Source: Panonychus citri (Eukaryota; Arthropoda; Arachnida; Trombidiformes; Tetranychidae). Taken from it: 64,000 nt of DNA. The stretch is taken from assembly GCF_014898815.1 (NCBI RefSeq), contig NW_026515426.1, forward strand, positions 1 through 64,000. Reading direction: 5' to 3'. Shown piece by piece: positions 34,616 through 46,582 of the stretch. Both the position numbers and the translations under genes were made by a program. The notes under the pieces were generated by a model. The model did not search any database. It saw only the letters and a program-made list of their open reading frames with translations, and was not told the DNA's origin. The stretch's first letter is position 1. Each line of letters begins with the position of its first letter.

Positions 34616-36351
34616 TTCCTGCTGAATTCAAGGAGAAAAATGTTGCAGTTTCGGCGAAAAAGGGAAATCTCTTGGAATTAACTTGTTCAGCCGATGGAGA
34701 TCAACCAGTGACAATCAAATGGTTCAAAGATTCAACTCCAATTGATAAAGTCGATCCCTCGAGATATTCAATCACCGATGCTCCAAATAAAGAAGGAACT
34801 AAAAGTATCATGACCGTTTCATCAGCTGATGTGAAAGATGATGGACTTTACCATTGTTTTGCTGAAAATTCGTTTGGAAAAGATGAGAGGAAAATTCGAG
34901 TAACCATAATTGAACCTCCACCTGCACCTACGAATTTCGCTGTTCAACAAGTTTGGTCTCGAACTGTCAGTGTCTCTTGGTCCAGGCCACCAGAAAGCAA
35001 AACATCAATTCTCAGCTATTTGATTAGATATTGGAAAGTTTCATCAACCGGTGTTAACGATCGTCTCAATGAAGTCAACATTTCATCTTCGTTAACTCTT
35101 TACTTTATCAAAGACTTGGAACCAGGAAGTAGTTATGAATCAACTATAATTGCGATCAACGAAGTTGGCCTTGGAGTACCATCGGCTAAGATTTCATTCT
35201 CTACTGGAGAAGAGGAACCCACAGGTGCACCCGTTGATCTCGTCGTTGTCTCAAGAGGCCCGACAACGGCTCGATTAGCTTGGAGATCACCACCGAAAAA
35301 CACTTGGAATGGAAAATTGATCGGATTTTATGTTGGTTATCGACTTTTCGATGATTACAAGACACCACATTCATTCCGAACGGTTTATGTGGGCGAATCT
35401 AATTCTTCCCATCATGAATTCTTTCTCACATCTCTGCTCAAAGGAACCAAATATTCAATCATTGTGAAATCCTACAATTCTGCTGGAACTGGACCAGAAA
35501 GTCAAGAAGTTACCGTTGAAACTTTAGCTGGCGATGTTCCATCATCACCTCGATTATTCGTTTCAACGGCTACAATTGACTCGATCACCTTAGGCTACTC
35601 ATTACCCTCTAACGCTGCAAACAAGCAAATTCAAAATCTCGATTTACACTTTAAAGAAGGAGATGATTCTTCTTGGCGGGAAATGGATTTTTTCGTTGAC
35701 AGTAAAGAGATTGGTGAATATACCTTATCTGCTCTAAATCCTGATACTGTTTACACCGTTTACCTGACGGCATCAAATGAGAATGGTGTTTCAGATCCTA
35801 GTCCAATAATTAAGACAAGAACAAGTCGATCACAGCGCGACAATTTTGCTAATTTTGGTTCAATTTTTGATCCAGCTGGAAATGGACAGTTTGGTGATTA
35901 TCGAGATTTTGTCTCTATCTTATCAATCATCATCGCCGTTGCAATTATCATTATCGTAATAGTTTTCGCCTTCGTTTATGTTAGAAAAGCTCAATTAGAG
36001 GCGGAAACAAAGCCAAACTTTGAATTTGCTTTAGCCTCTCAAACGGGTACTCTTGCTTTGAACAAATCGATTCCCAATTTTGGAACAGAAAGACGATTCC
36101 ATGATTCAGACAATACGAAACCCTTGATGCATGGAACTATGACCTTGGATCATGGTAATCAATACCCCGTCTCGTATTCAAATCTACCTACAGAGAGTGT
36201 AAGTTGAAAAAATTTATGCACTTTAATTATCTTTCATTACAATTGATTGAACCTCTAATCGATGAAATTTACTAATAATGACCTTTTTCATTCTTAACAG
36301 AGACATTCAAAGTTGGTCGATCCATCACACATTTACGATTTTCCTCGATAA
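34616..36351 (+). CDS. sDscam constant region (Ig3, FNIII x3, TM, tail)
   Basis: Constant exon 34616-36198 plus terminal exon 36301-36351, joined in phase 0; it accepts the phase-1 donors of every cassette. Ig3 (LTCSADGDQPVTIKWFKDST, DDGLYHCFAENSFG) is followed by three FNIII domains (starting about PPPAPTNFAVQQVW, TGAPVDLVVVSRGP and SSPRLFVSTATIDS). A transmembrane helix follows at about FVSILSIIIAVAIIIIVIVF, then a tail of about 95 aa ending SHIYDFPR. Two variable plus one constant Ig and three FNIII domains is the chelicerate sDscam-beta architecture. These proteins mediate homophilic adhesion at the cell surface, with diversity generated by choice of 5' cassette. A putative SH2/PTB-type tyrosine (YDFP) sits at the very end. 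Confidence 0.92.
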
Positions 36352-37017
36352 TCAAAACATTACAAGCTGAAATTATCAACTGATTCCATTTAATTACAAT
36401 TACAATCAACAATAATTGTAATCGATTTGCTTTCGTCTTTGCATTAGTATAATCATCATAACCTATTGCGATTTCATTAAGTCGGTTTCTTATATTTCAT
36501 CGATAGATTTTCACAATTATTATTAAGGTTAATACTTATCAACACAACACAACTATTAGATTGAATTTCATTTTAATTGAATTAATATTACTATATACGC
36601 ATTAATTAACAATTAACTGTTGATATCTAATCAATAACTTACATTCAATTTTCACCAATTTGTCAACTTTTTAATTCTTTCATTTACTCAATTTGCATTC
36701 TATTGATTGGTATTATTTAATTAAAAAGATCTCTGTCTCACTATAATCTCTGTTTAATTTTTCAACTCTAATGGAAAATTTTGAGCTGTCTTGACTGCCA
36801 ATTGATCGAGCTATTGGAGTTTCAACGATACTTAATTGTCATATTTCAATATCAAGGTCATTCTGCTAGGAAAAGGTCAGTGATAACACTTCACAAACTT
36901 TCTAAATAATTCCGACTGTTCTGCCATATTTAAGATGCATTTAGTCAGATATGCAATTGTGTAAAGTTTTGGTGCCATGAAAGTTAAATTTCATGGCTCT
37001 TATCCGAAGGAATATAA
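36352..37017. other. 3' spacer with dispersed-repeat fragment
   Basis: sDscam 3' UTR and spacer. At about 36833-36866, TAATTGTCATATTTCAATAT followed by CAAGGTCATT matches repeats near 38370 and 41185. Confidence 0.5.
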
Positions 37018-40000
37018 TTATTTTAGGATATTCGCCATAGTTCCAGCTAAAAGTAACATCAAACTTGCATTTTCTAAAAGAAACTAATTTGGCAAGAGAA
37101 AAGAGACAATTAAATTGTGGTTAAGTAATATTGTTAATAAATTTAACATGCAAACTAACTCACGGTAACAAATTGAAAATATGTTAACGGGAACATATCA
37201 CCGATGTAAATTCCGATAACTGGACCACCAATGCGTTCAAGTAAACTCAGAACCTTTGGGAATAAGAATATTTTAATTAACAAATCTAATATCAATAGTT
37301 TTATCATTCGTTATGATGATTACCTTAAAATTTGGACGATTTTCAATCTCTGTTAAATTGTTGATACTTTTCTCAATTATCAAATGAAATGTGTGATATG
37401 TTTGATGTGTCTTGAGAATAATAGTCATTTAAATATTAATCCAATTAATTATTGATACATGATTACAGTAATTAATTGTATTATAAATATTACCTATCGA
37501 GCAAGGTAAAATACGTCCTTGCATCAATTTTTCTCGATCTTCATATTAGGAGTACTGGGCTTAGAGACGGGCGATTATTCAGTAATCGATTAGATAATTT
37601 CTCTCTCTTTCAACAACAATAAAAAAGCAGCAATAACAAAATCAACAATAAAAACAATTATTACAACATTGAATGATAATTTAATCGTCATTTAATAAGT
37701 AAAGGTAGAGAGAGATATAAATTAAATTTTAATCTATTTTATTCTCTCAAATATTTCTCAATTAATTATTAATTTGTAACAATTTTGTTTTAATTTTGTC
37801 ATCAAACATGAGTGTCGTGAGTCGTCATAAAAAGTTTTCTTTCTACAATGTTCTTTGTTTCAACTATTGGTATTTGAAACCAAGTGAAGATTCATTCGAA
37901 GATCTTGAATCTTTTAAAAATTATATCCAATGTTCTCCAAAGTTTATCGAATTGAGCTCAATCACCGAATTCGTGAGGATTAATATGGATCAAGTCGAAA
38001 TACCGCTATGCCATGCTTCTGTCGAAACTTTCAAGGCTGTTTGTGATGAAACAATTTCTTCTTACGGGAAGTGTGATGCTATTCCAGTAGAAATTTGTTT
38101 TTATCGTCCGCCGGCTGCTAACTGTGTTGATCTAAGTGCTCCAGCTTTGTGTCGATTAGTTGTTCCCTTAAGATGACACATGGTGATTTTGTTTACGACC
38201 ACGAATTCGATACCATAAATGGGAAGGTGATTGTTGTCAAGGTACCTGATTCCGTTCCTGATTTTTTATACAGGGCATTTCACCAAGTTTCCAACAAGTT
38301 TTTCTCAAATAACTATTTTGTTTTTGAGTGTCTAGACCCCATACTCGAGTTATGGTAGTTTGGGCCATACTCAATTGTCATATTAAAATATCAAGGTCAT
38401 TTGGTGGTCACAATCGAATTCAGTTGCAATCATTAGGCTCCATACGAGTTTACAACTTCTTGACATTTTAGTTGCAGAGATATATCGGTTTTGACGCGAA
38501 ATCCTTTTAATTCAACTTTCATCAATTTGCTCTTAAGAAAGAGCGTAAGAGTCAAAAAACATTTTTGATTTAGGTACATTTTGGTTTTTTAAATTTGAAT
38601 AGATTGTGACCACCAAATGACCTTGATTATTGGCATTTCAACCATAATTGCGACCTACCGTTTCGGAGTTCTCAAACCATTCGATAACATTTTCATTGAT
38701 TTACCACTAAAGTATGCGATATGAGTCGGTAGATTAGGTAAGGTCACATTGTTAACTCTTCGTGGTAATGAAGCTTTAGGTTCATCAGGTTGCACTTGTT
38801 CTTTATATTGATAGTGTTGGCAACCAACATTGGTAACTCTAAAAAAATATGAAGATGAGGATGACGAAGATGATGATGATGGAGATGAGGATGAAGATAA
38901 AGAAGATGATGATAAAAATATAACTGAAATTGTATTAGTTAGAGTGGGGATCTTATCCCATCAACATTAACATGAACAAAATGAATAAATTGTGAATTCT
39001 TTTAAAAGGTGAACTAGAGGTCACATAAGTTTACAACAATTTGGTCCGTCGAAAGCCGGATTCGGCAGTCTTTTTTAAAACGCTAGTGAATAAATAGTAT
39101 ATGCGAATATATTACAATTAACTCAGTAGTAGTGAAAGTACACAAGATTCACCCCATGTGACACATCATTTAATAGACAATTTTTTTGACAATAAAATAC
39201 GAGCAATTATTAATACAATGTGACACATCATTCGAATGGAAATTTAATGGAGATTTTTTTGATGGATTTATTTAATTTATTTATTGTTAATATATTTTTC
39301 CCCTTTATTCAAAACCTTTTATGTTTACATTTTCTTAATTAAAATGAATATAATGATTAATTTCGCTCCCAAAAGTTAACTAACTCGTCATCTAATCTAA
39401 AAGCATCAAAATAACGACGATTTTTATGGATTTTCGAATCGCTAAAGTGACTCTCATTAGCCTGGGATAGCGGTTCGTTAATTCAACGAGAGATAAAAGA
39501 AATCCAACATATGCTGGTGTATATGTTATTTGACCTATCATACGATCTGTCCACTGGGCGATTGTTTCATTTGTTTGAGATATGTCCATACTTATGAAAC
39601 GTCCTAATCTCACGGCCAATATAAAGGGTGACGGTTGTTTCTTCTTGTTCGCAATTGACGGAAAACACTTCTGGCCTCTTCTAATGTTGCAATCGCAGAG
39701 ATAACTGGAGCAGCACCCAAGGCCATAGTTCGACGCATTCTACCAAAGAATCTTCTGGCCCTTGACAAATACCTGATTTCCGGGTCTTCGTTTTCATCTG
39801 AACTTTCACCGTTGCTTGTTAAATTCTCTCTTTCTTTGTGACTGGTATTTTCAGGATCATGTTGTTGAGGTAAAGGTTGATAAGTGGGTCAATCGATGAA
39901 GACACAGTATTATCTTGTAGATCACTGTCCTGCTCCTGTTCTTCTGGATCATCATCACCACGTAGCGGGATTAAATGGGCACCATTAGCAGGGTCGATAA

Positions 40001-43000
40001 AAAGACGTCTTTCTGCCATAGTCGTTGAACCGAACCCAGTGAATAGTCGATGACAGTTGGTGATGATGAAGCGGCGGGCATTAACACGGTTTTCTCTGAC
40101 AACCATTAGAAGAAGACGATAGAGGAAAGAAGCGATCAGCATTGCAGAGAATGGGTTAAGGTTGACACGGGTCATATTTGTAATTAGAGTAAAGGGTGAA
40201 AAATAATTAACAAAGAAACTTTTATAACGGTAAATAAAACAGAACGATGTAAAAATTCAAACTTTTAGACTCCGCCCACCTGCGTTTTAGAGTGCGCGTT
40301 GAATCTGCCAACATGTCAGTTTTTGTATTCGTTATATACCGGTACTGGTTTGGGTCAAAAAATTTTAAAAATATACATGACGTTTATATACATTGTCTCT
40401 GTAAAAAAATTACATAGAGAAGCACTGTTCAACTAAATTTAGTACTTCTATATACAGTGGTTCATTAATTATAGTAAAAGACGAATAAAGTCTCATAAAT
40501 AACACACTATAAGTACTCACCCGTTGTAGCTAGAGTCTTAATTTTTTTCATAATAATACTTCATACCATAAGGTATAACATATATAAAAACCAAGAGGTA
40601 AAAGACATTAGTATTCATATACGAAAACTTCATTTTTACCCATAGAGCTCTATGGCGAAATCCAACTTTGAAGCCCTGTATCTCAGGAACTAGATCTTTC
40701 CGCATATACAAACTCGCACATAATATGTAGTTTGACATGAGCTATATGTACAAAAAATTTCAGGTCTCTAAACGTGCGGACCTAATCCGAAGTCCAGCCA
40801 TTAATTTTTATTAACTAATATTAATGCACTCATCACTTGCCGTTATCCGGCTCGACGGACCAAATAAAGGCTTATTGCCTTTGAGTTCACCTTTTAAAAC
40901 AATATTCACTTTTTACTCATTTTATTTTATTCATGTTGTTGTTTTTGGGATGAGATCCCTCTCTAATCTAAAATTACATTTTTCATTTCATCCTCATCTT
41001 CATCTTTATTTAGATGTTGGAGTTGGCATCAGTTAGGTAGCCAACAACCATGAAAGTGGGTAGAACACATTATAATACAGGGCAATTCAGCTTCTTTTAC
41101 CGATTTTTTTTGCGATTTTCTCAGCAACTAAGTGTCATAGAGACATGATACTTGAGTGGTATGAGTTTGAGCGATACTTGTTTGTCATATCAAAAGATCA
41201 AGGTCATTCAGGTCATGGGTGAAATAACGCGTTTCAAGGTCATCTGAAGGTGCTACAGTTATTCTTCACATTTTTTAACCCTGAAAAATGAGTTTAGAGA
41301 TCGTTGTTACAGATCTTGAGATATTTGAGTTTATTTGAATAACTGTTGAAAATCTTCTATTCAATTAATTTATCTTAACGTGCAAAGCAAAGCTCATAGA
41401 AACCTCAAAACTTGTCAGCAGTATAACTGAATATTCTTTTTTGTTGAATTACCTTCAGATGACCTTGAAACGCGTTATTTCACCCATGACCTGAATGACC
41501 TTGATCTTTTGATATGACAAACAAGTATCGCTCAAACTCATACCACTCAAGTATCATGTCTCTATGACACTTAGTTGCTGAGAAAATCGCAAAAAAAATC
41601 GGTAAAAGAAGCTGAATTGCCCTGTAGTACTAGTAAAGGGGTAAGAAATAATGAAAATATTTGATTCAAAAAAGGCAAGTCATCGCCAACGAGTCTCACT
41701 CTCTTCACCGGGACTTCGTCATTTTTTTTGTGACAACATGTATATGGGTATTCGGGACTAAAGTTTTGCTACACTCCAGTCAACAAAAACAAGTTGTGCA
41801 CAATTCCCGGTAGAGCTATCTATTGATACTATTCAATGATCGAAGACACTTGTGTGACTCTGTAGCCAGGTCGATTCTGGTGCAAAAGATTGAAATTACA
41901 TTTAAAAAATCAAGGTCATTACTCTTTGATTAAAATTAATAAATTAAGATTTTATCTCTCAAGAGTCAGAAAAGGTTGAAGAAAGCGTTGTGTAATACTA
42001 GGAGGAGTGAGAAAAAAAATGATACTTGTTAATACAAGTTGTTATATTGTATTGGTATTATGTGACACTAGTATTTTTGTTGCTAGAGAGGTAATATTTA
42101 TAATACAGTCAACAACCAGATAGCAGGACGACCAGATAATGGTACTACTTTTCTCAAATGCCTGAGAGTGAGTGACCCGACCCTCTTTCTTTTTCTCGTT
42201 CTCACTTGTTTTGTAAGAATAATATATTGGGCAGGAGTCTCATGATCTGGTAGTTGACTGTACTTGAATAAATGAATTAAATACTTACCCTGATATGAAT
42301 GGTCCCTGAAAGATAAACGATAATACAAATTATAAATGTTACCTCGACCCCAAGACCAAAGACAAGAATATTGTTGAACAAATTGTCCTTCGGCATAGTA
42401 AAGGCCACATACAAAAGAAAATCCGTCCCAAAAGCAGCAAAGTTGTAGCCAAAGAAAAAAAAGTTTCGCAGTTGACTATCAATTGCATCTATTGCATTAA
42501 ACAGTTGAATTTGTTCACTAACCAATGAACGAATTAAATTAACGGGAATAACTGGTAATTTAAGTAGTCCACTAGCAAGTCGATCAACATAATCCAGTCG
42601 TAAGATTGTGTAAACAATTAATACGTAAATGTGAACAATAAGCCATAAAACCGAAATAACCGCTCCAACTGCAGCAATAAAAGTGGACACTGTCCATAAA
42701 AGGATAAACGCAAGTCGACTGGGTGATGAGTAAGAAACTGGATTGTTAATAATTGAATAAGTGAATATAAATCCAAGAACTAGGATTGTTATGGGTGTAA
42801 AAAAGGTGAAAAACTGTCTCCCCAGGTAAATTCGATTTCGAAGTATTTTCAAGTCCCCTTGCGAAATATGGAGCATATCGGCTCGAAATCCATGTTTCTG
42901 AATATCAGCAAAATAACTTAACCATTTCATCTGATCCAATTGTTCTAACCAGTACGAGAATGTCCGTGAAACTCCAAGCATAATCGAACCAATCGCAATG

Positions 43001-43328
43001 ACAGCATTCATGTGAAAACGCGTTTTGGTCCCATAGAAAATGTCACCAAGATAAAAGGATAACATATAATCAGAAGTTATCGATAATATGATAAGTCGAC
43101 TCACTAAAATCCAATTGGCGATCTCAATCAATGATGAGAAAATGAAATGACTCGAAGGATAATTAGTTAATCGTGAATATCCACCAAGACAAACTAAACC
43201 TTTTTGCCAAATTTTTCGAGAAAATCTAGATGATTAGTACCATCGAAAGGATTCACGATATCGCCAAAGATTTTACTGAACTTTGATAAGGCCTTAGCCT
43301 TTGGGACGAAATTGGTCAACTTTTTCAT
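37018..43328 (-). CDS. Gustatory-receptor-like 7TM gene (frameshift in exon 1)
   Basis: Exon 1 43328-42289, then after a 4.88-kb intron 37410-37324, 37253-37164 and 37083-37018. The three introns are phase 0, the pattern of arthropod gustatory-receptor C-termini. Product about 427 aa. Exon 1 has at least five hydrophobic segments (LAFILLWTVSTFIAAVGAVI, VSVLWLIVHIYVLIVY-like, ILVFGLGVEVTFIICIIVYL). The last exons give the cytoplasmic loop THQTYHTFHLIIEKSINN, then GGPVIGIYIGDMFPLTYFQF and the final segment ASLMLLLAGTMANILK. Spider mites have huge Gr families. The N-terminal frame (MKKLTNFVPKAKAL) must shift by one base near 43206-43215 to continue into QKGLVCLGGYSRLTNYPSSH. Pseudogene or sequence error is undecided. 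Family call from topology and gene structure. Confidence 0.7.
37796..38358 (+). CDS. Uncharacterised ORF pair inside the receptor intron
   Basis: A 126-aa ORF (37796-38176) and a second frame (about 38164-38358) overlap. The first ends VVPLR and the second continues KMTHGDFVYDHEFDTINGKV, so together they look like one protein interrupted by a one-base shift near 38165-38175. No family recognised, no signal peptide or membrane segment, four Cys spread in the middle. It lies on the opposite strand to the receptor gene and between repeat fragments. It may be a mite-specific or transposon-borne gene. Confidence 0.4.
38365..38650. repeat. Imperfect foldback repeat
   Basis: AAGGTCATTTGGTGGTCACA at about 38392-38413 is matched in inverse at about 38603-38625. 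The arms extend imperfectly outward to about 38365 and 38650. Related to the fragment at 36.84 kb and to the arms of the 41-kb foldback by the ATCAAGGTCATT core. Confidence 0.65.
38651..39391. other. Intronic AT-rich stretch with GAT-rich microsatellite
   Basis: A GATGAGGATGA-type purine repeat spans about 38850-38915. No gene recognised. Confidence 0.5.
39392..40175 (-). pseudogene. Unrecognised gene in three frames
   Basis: Frame 1 (40175-39819) begins MTRVNLNPFSAMLIASFLYR and contains RRLFIDPANGAHLIPLRGDD, then an acidic Gln/Glu run. A second frame continues as PENTSHKERENLTSNGESSD and RYLSRARRFFGRMRRTMALG. A third (39619-39392) gives AVRLGRFISMDISQTNETIA and two hydrophobic stretches. 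Two one-base shifts would join them into one protein of about 250 aa. No family identified. It lies within the receptor's long intron on the same strand. Confidence 0.4.
40176..41075. other. Intronic sequence, no gene seen
   Basis: AT-rich. ORFs at 40538-40738 and 40824-41036 show no family features and are not called. Confidence 0.4.
41078..41624. mobile_element. Foldback MITE with 174-bp perfect arms
   Basis: The left arm 41078-41251 and the right arm 41451-41624 are identical inverted copies over all bases read (ends CAGGGCAATTCAGCTTCTTT). They surround a 199-bp centre and are flanked by TA on both sides. No coding capacity. Inserted in the receptor intron. Confidence 0.9.
41625..42105. 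other. Intronic spacer
   Basis: No ORF. A further TCAAGGTCATT core occurs at about 41910. Confidence 0.4.
42106..42260. mobile_element. Short MITE (155 bp)
   Basis: The inverted ends CAGTCAACAACCAGATAG and CAGTCAACTACCAGATCA (reverse strand) are flanked by TA. The CAGTCA-x start resembles the 14.8-kb pogo-like relic, so a related transposase could mobilise both. It lies just downstream of the receptor exon-1 donor. Confidence 0.75.
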
Positions 43329-43512
43329 CTCGTTGTTGAAGCTAATACAATAATAGCAAATGAGAGTAACTTAATTGTGCAAACAAATGTAAACTAATTG
43401 CGAATTATTCTTGCATTAATGATCAGTTTGATGAATAGTCTTGCTTAAGTGTCCATTGTTTAACCTCTTTGGATTATTGATCAAAAACGAAAACACGAAG
43501 TAAACAATTAAT

Positions 43513-43608
43513 TTACTCTCGTCTTCCTGGATGATTGACATTGTTATCGATTTCATTGGGAAAAGTTTCCGCATTAGTTTCAATGTCTACCGTTTCAAGA
43601 GCAAATTC
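43513..43608 (-). CDS. Possible orphan or alternative terminal exon
   Basis: On the minus strand a good acceptor (TTTCAG at 43609) opens a 32-codon phase-0 exon beginning EFALETVDIETNAETFPNEI and ending GRRE-stop at 43513. It lies between the receptor start and the end of the first DEG/ENaC gene. It could be an alternative last exon of that channel, using a phase-0 donor such as TCAAAT/GTAACC in the preceding exon, or a leftover from a lost gene. Confidence 0.35.
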   Translation of the reverse strand, partial: EFALETVDIETNAETFPNEIDNNVNHPGRRE

Positions 43609-43728
43609 CTGAAACAATCTCAAAGACAATGAATGTGTATTCATGAGAAATTAAGAGATTATTATTATTTAATCGATTTTAATATGAAGAAAAATTTTGA
43701 TCATAAATATTTCAATAATTGAATTCAA

Positions 43729-45475
43729 TTAATAGATGATTCGATTTGTTTTAAAGCTGTCAAATACAACTTTTGTTAATGAGCGTTTTTTACCACCAGT
43801 GGTTACATTTGATGAAATTATTGAGAGTAAAATGGGATTCGATGAATCTTTCACTGAATTTCGAGGTGCAAGTTCAAAAGGTGAGGATAATGTCTTCCAG
43901 CTCCCCGCAGGTAATTTTGTGATTAGATTTGAGCATCCAGAATAGAAACCATTGGTATACTTTGAGGTTTGTGGCCAATATCGTGAGTCCATTTTATCGA
44001 CAGCGGGTACACGTTTCGATGTTCCTTGTCCTTCATGTTAAAAAGCAAAAAAAAATCATTTCATTACATGTAAGTTTGAATAAGTCATCGATTCATTGTT
44101 TTCCGATATTTACCTGTGTAATTAGTTGGTAATCTGTCAAAAATTGAGAGCAAAGATAATCCAAACCAAAGTGATATTGATCCTCCAATGTAAGTAAAAT
44201 ATGCGATAAAATCAATCGCTGGAATATGAATATATTTCACACCGTAGGCACGAGGGCGATTAACGTAAATCTTTGCATTATAGTTGGTTTGATTTCTGCG
44301 ACTTGTGATGAAATTTTGATTCTTTGTCGAAAAGGTGACAATATAAGATGAACACTCGGGTTGAGCGCATTTTTTTGAGCATGTGTCCAAGGTTTTCAGA
44401 GGAATGCCCTTTCTCTTCGTAAACCAAAACCTGAAGGGAAAAAGGCTAGAGATGTATTGAATGCTGGAGCTGGTACATCAAGAGGCCAAGTTCCGCGTTC
44501 TTTAAGGAATAGGCTCTTTTCACACTCTTGGATACAAGCGGTTCGACCTAAAACACCATATTCTGAATAATCGGAACAATTAGTCTTGTAGGGAGGTTGA
44601 AGGAGACGAAATATGATTATTGAATAGTCCATAGTGAACTGAGAGTATCGATCAATGTCCAGGGAGGAAAAGTCTTCCCTTTCTGTCCAAGGTATGTTAC
44701 AACCAGAGTGCATGGCGAAAATGACCACAGCTGATCCTTTGGAGGAAACTGAAAATTCAATAAGCTCACGTCCATCTTCACGATATTCTTGTAGTGGACT
44801 TGATGTTGAATTCCAAGTGAAATAAGTTGTACATCGACGGATAACATTATTTCGAGCCCAAGAAAGTGTCTCTCGAGGTTTAGAATAAACTGAACAAGGA
44901 ACATTGACACAAAATGCTTTTGAATCGGAAGAAGATGAAGATGACCAAAGGGTTTCACTTGGTTTTATAAACCTACGATCACGAGAACACTTAACGGTAC
45001 AATTTATCGAAACTTGACCGACAGTCTGACCTTCTCGAGCAATAATTCTGATCGGTGTTTCCAAGAAAATAAGCCTCAATTCATCAGGTGAATAATGATC
45101 TAAAACACGATCTGGATAGAGACGAGTAAAGGTTGACTTATCTTCCATATTATAATCCAGGCAAACGGTAACTCCAGGCATATAATAGTGATCTGCTTTA
45201 CCGATAATTATGTTAACCACTGTATCATATTGCAAGTAAATGTAATTAATCCGATAAACCTGCCATAAGAAGCCAATGATGGTCAAAACGTTATATAAAA
45301 AGCGATAACATTCAAGTGGCCTCAAACCATTAGGTTCAATTGTCGATGGATCATTTAAAAACGATTGATTTACCTCCTTTCGATTGGTATGATGATGATT
45401 AGTTTGGACGATTTCCTTGAAGCTTTTAACTGAAGCTTCTTCAATTGTTTTGAAATAATTAGTTGATGACAACAT
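43729..45475 (-). CDS. DEG/ENaC sodium channel 1 (apparent frameshift)
   Basis: Degenerin/ENaC subunit: trimeric amiloride-type cation channel with two membrane helices and a large extracellular Cys-rich loop. Start MLSSTNYF at 45475; an upstream in-frame ATG at 45514 is possible. TM1 and following: LTIIGFLWQVYRINYIYLQY, then the post-TM1 MPGVTVCLDYN. Ectodomain cysteines include CTVKC, CVNVPC, CIQECE. One frame ends at 44396; the next, starting inside TLDTCSKKCAQPECSSY, overlaps it. A one-base shift near 44406-44425 is needed. TM2 is AIDFIAYFTYIGGSISLWFG, with the G-x-S pore region. Donor 44113 joins a last exon 44030-43729 encoding a Ser/Thr-rich cytoplasmic tail. Confidence 0.85.
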
Positions 45476-45526
45476 GATGATTAACACTCCTTGACCAGAG
45501 AGCACAATTAACATGAAGAAAAACAA

Positions 45527-46582
45527 ATTTCAAATCAATTCCATGATTGATTGTTTGCCTGGAATTGTTTATATTTTTGAAACATTGAAACTTATTAATA
45601 CAAAAGTTAACTGATTGTTTTGTATTACTTAATGTGTACTGATTAAGACACTCATTTGTTGTGGAGTACAAAACAAAGGCCAAAATTATTTGTTACCATG
45701 TTCGTGTTTATCTGAATATCACAATTTCCATGTATAAGGTTGTTTATTATTCTTGATTTCATATTGATTGAGATTTTTTGTTTATTACCTTTTTTCTGTT
45801 CACAGTGTGACCTATGTGGGAAATTACCTGTAGTAATTATCTTCATCATTATCATGGTCATTATTATTCATTTACAGGGAATTGGAAGGAGAAAGAAAAA
45901 AAACTGAATGGAAAGATCTTTGTAATGGACTTCGACATGTTATTTACGCTCGAATATTGTAAACCTATTGTTCAGGTAAATGCTTGGAAAATATTAATTC
46001 AGTTCTAATGGATCTTATCTATTTCTTTTTTCCATTAATGAGGTTAGAAAATGAAAATCTTATTGGAAACTAATTAACTTTATCTACCTGTTAATGAGCT
46101 ACATGATAAACATGCGACGATATTTGACCTTTATCAAGGTGATTTTGATGGACAATTCAAATGACAATCGTTGATTTCGTAATAATAAATGTGTTGATAG
46201 TTATTATCTGAATGATCCCCCAATTAACCTGAAGAATTAATTAACTTTTCCATTTCATTTAGAACTATTTTATTATTTTTTTCTCATCAAAATCTATAAA
46301 CAACAATTGAACAATTAACTTTCTGAATATGAGTATTTCTAAATCAATTAATAATATTGATCAAGTTTAATCAAAGAATTGACAATCAACAATAAATGAG
46401 AATGAAAATTAATCAATTTAATGGTTAATCCTTTTCATTTTACATTATTTTGGAAAATGATAAAGTATCAATTGATATTTTCTTTCATTGTTTAATTGTG
46501 ATTCAATAAACTAGATAATTAAATATAAAAATTTCAATCTAATTACTAAATTAGCTACAATTAGATAGTGAAGGTCAAATTT
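45527..46582. other. Spacer between channel genes 1 and 2
   Basis: AT-rich with no recognisable gene. Upstream region of channel 1. Confidence 0.5.

Noticed and set aside
40824..41036. 70-aa ORF before the foldback element
   Set aside because: Composition and position suggest chance; no splice or homology support.
42098..42328. Minus ORF over the MITE and the receptor exon end
   Set aside because: Runs through both inverted ends of the MITE; a shadow frame.
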